64,000 nucleotides of DNA from Clusia tigrina. Its lineage: Eukaryota; Arthropoda; Insecta; Diptera; Clusiidae. The notes below the pieces were generated by a model. The model was not told where the DNA came from. It did no database searches and saw nothing but the letters and a program-made list of their open reading frames with translations. The translations under genes were made by a program, and so were the position numbers. Shown here piece by piece: positions 62,299 through 64,000 of the stretch. The stretch lies in NCBI GenBank assembly GCA_920105625.2, contig OV050030.1, positions 103,757,698 to 103,821,697 on the forward strand, written 5' to 3'. Numbering within the stretch: the first letter of the stretch is position 1; each line of letters starts with the position of its first letter.

Positions 62299-64000
62299 TT
62301 TGATTGTTCCAAACTTTGAAAGGAATTGGACGCACCGTATAGAAGTTAGGGCCATTTGAAGTTTTATAAGTGTTTTATATTGGTGTCAAGGGTAGCATAG
62401 CTATGAGTGATAGCTTAAATTGACAAGAGGCTTGAGTACTTTATTGTCACAAAATTTCAAGATTTTATTATGCTCGAGTAAAAAGTTACAAGCATTTAAA
62501 TGTTGCAAACTTTGATAGGTATAGGACGCACCGTATAGAAGTTAGGGCCATTTGAAGTTTTATCAGTGTTTGATTTGGGGCTCAAGAGTAGCATAGCTAT
62601 GTGCGATAGCTTAAATTGATAACAGGCACGATTACTTTATTGTCTCAAAATATCAAGATTTTATGGCGCTCCAGTAAAAAGTTACAAGCATTAGATTGTT
62701 GCAAACTTTGATAGGTGTAGGACGCACAGTATAGAAGTTAGGATCACTTGAAGTTTTATCAGTGTTTTATTTTGTAGTCAAGGGTAACATAGCTATGAGC
62801 GATAGTTTAAATTGATAAGAGACACGAGTACATTATTGTCACAAAGTGTCTAGGTTTTATGGCGCTACAAAGTTACATGTATTTGAATGTTGCAAACTTT
62901 GATAGGTATAGGATGCACCGTATAGAAGTTAGGGCCATTTGAAGTTTTATCAGTGTTTGATTTGGGACTCAAGGGTAGCATAGCTATGAACGATAGCTTA
63001 AATTGACAAGAGGCACAAGTACTTTATTGTCACAAAATTTCAAGATTTTATTACTCTCCAGTAAAAGGTACAAGCATTTTCAATGTTGCAAACTTTGATA
63101 GATATAGGACGCACCGTATAGAAGTTAGGGCCATTTGAAGTTTTATAAGTGTTATAAATGTTTGATAGGTGTAGGACGCACCATTTGAAGTTTTATCAGT
63201 GTTTGATTTGGGACTCAAAGGTAGCATAGCTATGAGCGATAGCTTAAATTGACAAGAGGCACGAGTACTTTATTGTCACAAAATTTCAACAATTTTACTC
63301 TCCAGTAAAAGGTACAAGCATTTAAATGTTAAAAACTTTGATAGGTATAACACGCACCGTATAGAAGTTTGGGCCATTTGAAGTTTTATCAGTGTTTTAT
63401 TTTGGAGTCAAGGGTAACATAACTATGAGCGATAGTTTAAATTGACAAGAGGCACGAGTACTTCATTGTCACAAAATTTCAAGATTTTATTACTCTCCAG
63501 TAAAAGGTACAAGCATTTGCATGTTACAAACTTTGATAGGTATAATACGCACCGTATAGAAGTTAGGGCAATTTGCAGTTTTATCAGTGTTTTATTTTGG
63601 AGTCAAGGGTAACATAACTATGAGCGATAGTTTAAATTGATAAGAGACCCGAGTACTATATTATCACAAAATTTCAAGGTTTTATGGCGCTACAAAGTTA
63701 CAAGCATTTGAATGTTGCAAACTTTGATAGGTGTAGGACACACCATATAGAAGTTCGGGCCATTTGAAGTTTTATCAGTGTTTGACTTGGGACTCAAGGG
63801 TAGCATAGCTATGAGCGATAGCTTAAATTGACAAGAGGCACGAGTACTTTATTGTCACAAAATTTCAAGATTTTATTACTCTCCAGTAAAAGGTACAAGC
63901 ATTTGAATGTTACAAACTTTGATAGGTATAGTACGCACCGTATAGAAGTTAGGGCCATTTGAAGGTTTATCAGTGTTTTATTTGGAGTCAAGGGTAACAT
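62299..64000 (+). repeat. Satellite DNA array, right block (degenerate)
   Basis: About nine further monomers of the same satellite in the same orientation, all divergent. The first resumes at the tttgattgttgc phase, whereas the left block stops at the ttaaattga phase, so about 70 bp of the monomer are absent at the insertion. Oddities are a chimeric short unit at 63,140-63,200 and several units with aggtacaagc in place of agttacaagc. No gene is seen. Short minus-strand open frames, for example at the right edge, are satellite artefacts. Confidence 0.95.

Overview
The window is eukaryotic heterochromatin, most likely from a drosophilid or a related dipteran. I base this on the two insect-type non-LTR retrotransposons and on an AT-rich satellite that fills about 86% of the window. 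I see no host protein-coding gene, tRNA or rRNA. I cannot name the species, and I do not recognise the satellite family.

Layout. Positions 1 to about 53,062 are one head-to-tail satellite array with a basic monomer of about 196 bp and a frequent 182-bp class that lacks one 14-bp segment. From the left end to about 43 kb the array is strongly homogenised. Monomer subtypes are arranged in higher-order repeats (HORs) with offsets of about 2,321, 3,675, 4,068, 951, 964/1,549 and 3,126 bp. From about 46.9 kb rightward the monomers become degenerate, with private indels and chimeric units, as expected at the edge of an array. The satellite resumes at about 62,299 and runs to the end.

The edge of the array is interrupted by a nested pair of LINEs. 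The older one is a 5'-truncated Jockey-clade element on the + strand (53,063-53,620 and 59,322-62,298, about 3.5 kb once rejoined). It retains part of gag with zinc knuckles and a pol gene carrying stops, a frameshift and a mutated endonuclease residue. Into its gag a nearly full-length 5.69-kb element inserted on the - strand (53,621-59,310). It is probably of the LOA clade and is flanked by an 11-13 bp target-site duplication. It has ORF1 (492 aa), an overlapping ORF2 (endonuclease, reverse transcriptase, RNase H, C-terminal CCHC), and a 3' end of short CCTA-type repeats. ORF2 is broken only once, by a small out-of-frame deletion in the endonuclease.

The most notable single feature is at the very 5' end of the LOA-like element. 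The first 58 nt of its transcript (59,310 down to 59,253) fold by eye into an HDV-like self-cleaving ribozyme. It has a 7-bp P1 starting with a G-U wobble, a 7-8 bp P2, a 3-bp P3 with a 7-nt L3 differing at one base from that of hepatitis delta virus, and a CUAA J4/2. This would set the exact 5' end of the RNA and agrees with the target-site duplication.
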